A DNA stretch of 15,200 nucleotides, from positions 1 through 15,200 of the forward strand of contig JASSUD010000065.1 in NCBI GenBank assembly GCA_031963225.1, written 5' to 3'. The notes beneath the pieces were generated by a model. It had not been told where the DNA came from. It was given only the letters and a program-made list of their open reading frames with translations, and did not search any database. The DNA is from JASSUD01 sp031963225 (lineage in GTDB: Bacteria; Pseudomonadota; Gammaproteobacteria; Burkholderiales; Burkholderiaceae). This document shows, in pieces, positions 14,114 through 15,200 of the stretch (the first letter of the stretch is position 1; each line of letters opens with the position of its first letter). The translations under genes were made by a program, and so were the position numbers.

Positions 14114-14989
14114 ATGAGCACCCCACCGGTTCACGCCTCATCCAAGGCGCCTCCAGCTTATTTTGTGCCTGCACCTTCTAGCTATCCTATTACTGCGGCA
14201 TGCAGTTTGCTGGGCATTATGTTGTCTCTTGCATTTTGGCTTAATGGAAATGCCTGGGCACCCATGACTTTTGGCGCAACGCTAGCCTGCTTGTTTTTTG
14301 TACTCTGGAGTTGGTTTGGTAAGTCAATTGCTGAATCGGAAGACAAGCAATATGGCAAAGCTGTCGATAGCTCTTATCGATGGAGCATGAGCTGGTTTAT
14401 TTTTTCTGAAGTGATGTTTTTTGGTGCATTCTTTGGAGCACTTTTTTATGCCAGAGCTATTGCTAACCCTTCCTTCGCAGATATAGATCATCAACTGCTA
14501 TGGCCCCAATTTAAAGCCATATGGCCCAACTCCGGGCCTGCTGAGGCTTTCGCTACCTTTAAAGCGATGACTCCTTGGCCTATTCCCACCATCAATACCG
14601 CTTTGCTCCTCACTTCAGGAGTTACGCTTACCTTATCGCACCACGCCTTACGCGAAAACCACCGCCAGCGCACCATATTCTGGCTAGCAGCAACGGTTGG
14701 TTTAGGGCTGATCTTTCTTTTTATGCAGGGTTTTGAATATTTTCATGCCTACCACGCCTTAAATCTCACGCTAACTTCTGGCATGTATGGCTCCATATTT
14801 TTCTTGCTTACAGGTTTTCACGGTTTCCATGTAACGCTTGGCACTTTGATGCTCGGTGTGGTTTTATTGCGATTGATACGTGGTCACTTTAGCGCAGAGC
14901 ATCATTTTGCTTTTGAAGGCGCAGCTTGGTATTGGCACTTCGTGGATGTAGTGTGGCTTGGTTTGTATGTAGTGGTGTATTGGCTCTAA
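14114..14989 (+). CDS. ctaE: Cytochrome c oxidase subunit III
   Basis: Third core subunit of the aa3 oxidase in the inner membrane; it binds no metal but stabilises subunit I and helps proton uptake. The 291-aa protein has seven predicted helices, the FSEVMFFGAFFGALF segment (97-111) with the conserved Glu99, GFHGFHVTLG (234-243), and the C-terminal WYWHFVDVVWLGLYVVVYW (272-290), all diagnostic of the family. About 35 residues between helices III and IV (119-155) form the loop usual in beta-proteobacterial members. It is separated from the DUF2970 gene by 70 bp with no ORF, and its ATG has no strong ribosome binding site. No SURF1 or cox15-type gene begins in the remaining 200 bases. Confidence 0.96.
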   Translation: MSTPPVHASSKAPPAYFVPAPSSYPITAACSLLGIMLSLAFWLNGNAWAPMTFGATLACLFFVLWSWFGKSIAESEDKQYGKAVDSSYRWSMSWFIFSEVMFFGAFFGALFYARAIANPSFADIDHQLLWPQFKAIWPNSGPAEAFATFKAMTPWPIPTINTALLLTSGVTLTLSHHALRENHRQRTIFWLAATVGLGLIFLFMQGFEYFHAYHALNLTLTSGMYGSIFFLLTGFHGFHVTLGTLMLGVVLLRLIRGHFSAEHHFAFEGAAWYWHFVDVVWLGLYVVVYWL

Positions 14990-15044
14990 GATATACGCCA
15001 CCGCCTTTTTAAAACCCTGCTTATCTATATCAAAAAGCAAAGGA

Positions 15045-15089
15045 CGGTAGGTTGGTGGTGAGGCACGAACCCCAGCATACATACCACGG
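15045..15089 (-). repeat. Dispersed palindromic repeat, copy G
   Basis: CGGTAGGTTGGTGGTGAGG, CACGAACCCC, then AGCATACATACCACGG: a near-complete copy 55 bp after the ctaE stop, in inverted orientation to copy H 47 bp further on. Confidence 0.85.
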
Positions 15090-15136
15090 ACTTTTAATCT
15101 GTATTTTTGAAGTTTGTAGGCTGGTCTTCAAGAAGG

Positions 15137-15200
15137 TAGTGGTGCGCATGTTGGGGTTCGTGCCCATAAGCGCTAACGTAAAATACTGAAGGTATAGTAT
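15137..15200 (+). repeat. Dispersed palindromic repeat, copy H, with border of the nested insertion
   Basis: GTGGTGCGCATGTTGGGGTT then CGTGCCC, after which ATAAGCGCTAACGTAA resembles the terminal arm of the 121-bp insertion at 6505-6625. The window ends inside it. The sequence before it (TCTTCAAGAAGGTAGTGG) resembles the stretch preceding copy B (ATTCAAGAAGACCGTGG). Confidence 0.7.

Overview
The window looks like a chromosomal segment of a beta-proteobacterium of the Burkholderiaceae. The MaeB, ThiL, PgpA, DciA, PyrC and CtaC/D/E proteins all read as Burkholderia-type, and the RNase P RNA is class A. Moderate GC, many decayed intergenic repeats and several lineage-specific small or effector-like genes fit a Burkholderia-related intracellular endosymbiont such as the fungal endobacteria. 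That placement is inferred from protein and sequence style; no search was run.

Layout. 1-50: apparent end of an IS3-type insertion sequence. 152-2443 (-): maeB malic enzyme. 2444-2696: intergenic regulatory region with a TTCG-N16-TTCG box (hrpII/PIP type) and a correctly spaced -10 in front of a 425-aa Cys-based phosphatase gene (2697-3974, +). 3988-6347 (+): thiL, pgpA and a family-4 uracil-DNA glycosylase, tightly packed. 6353-6675: repeat block between convergent genes. 6702-7208 (-): dciA. 7318-7798 (-): unusually large rnpB. 7914-8438 (+): small two-helix membrane protein. 8476-8847 (-): unrecognised small protein. 8848-9349: IS/MITE-like remnant, AT-rich spacer and an 84-bp palindrome. 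9350-10519 (-): pyrC. 10829-14989 (+): aa3-type cytochrome c oxidase operon coxB-ctaD-DUF2970-ctaE. 15045-15200: more repeats.

The cox genes build one respiratory complex. CoxB carries CuA plus a fused cytochrome c domain, CtaD carries heme a and the a3/CuB site, and CtaE is the third core subunit. The CuB chaperone gene ctaG/cox11, usual between ctaD and the DUF2970 gene in related bacteria, is not in this locus.

The most interesting signal is the phosphatase gene. Its upstream region matches the promoter architecture recognised by HrpB/HrpX-type activators of type III secretion regulons (TTCGC-N15-TTCGT-N30-TACTGT), and its product has an HCX5R catalytic loop and a basic, acid-free N-terminus. 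This suggests a secreted effector acting on host phosphosubstrates. A second theme is a family of about 40-bp palindromic repeats, eight copies here, placed at gene 3' ends. In two cases the repeat reaches the stop codon, and one copy is interrupted by a 121-bp inverted-repeat insertion.
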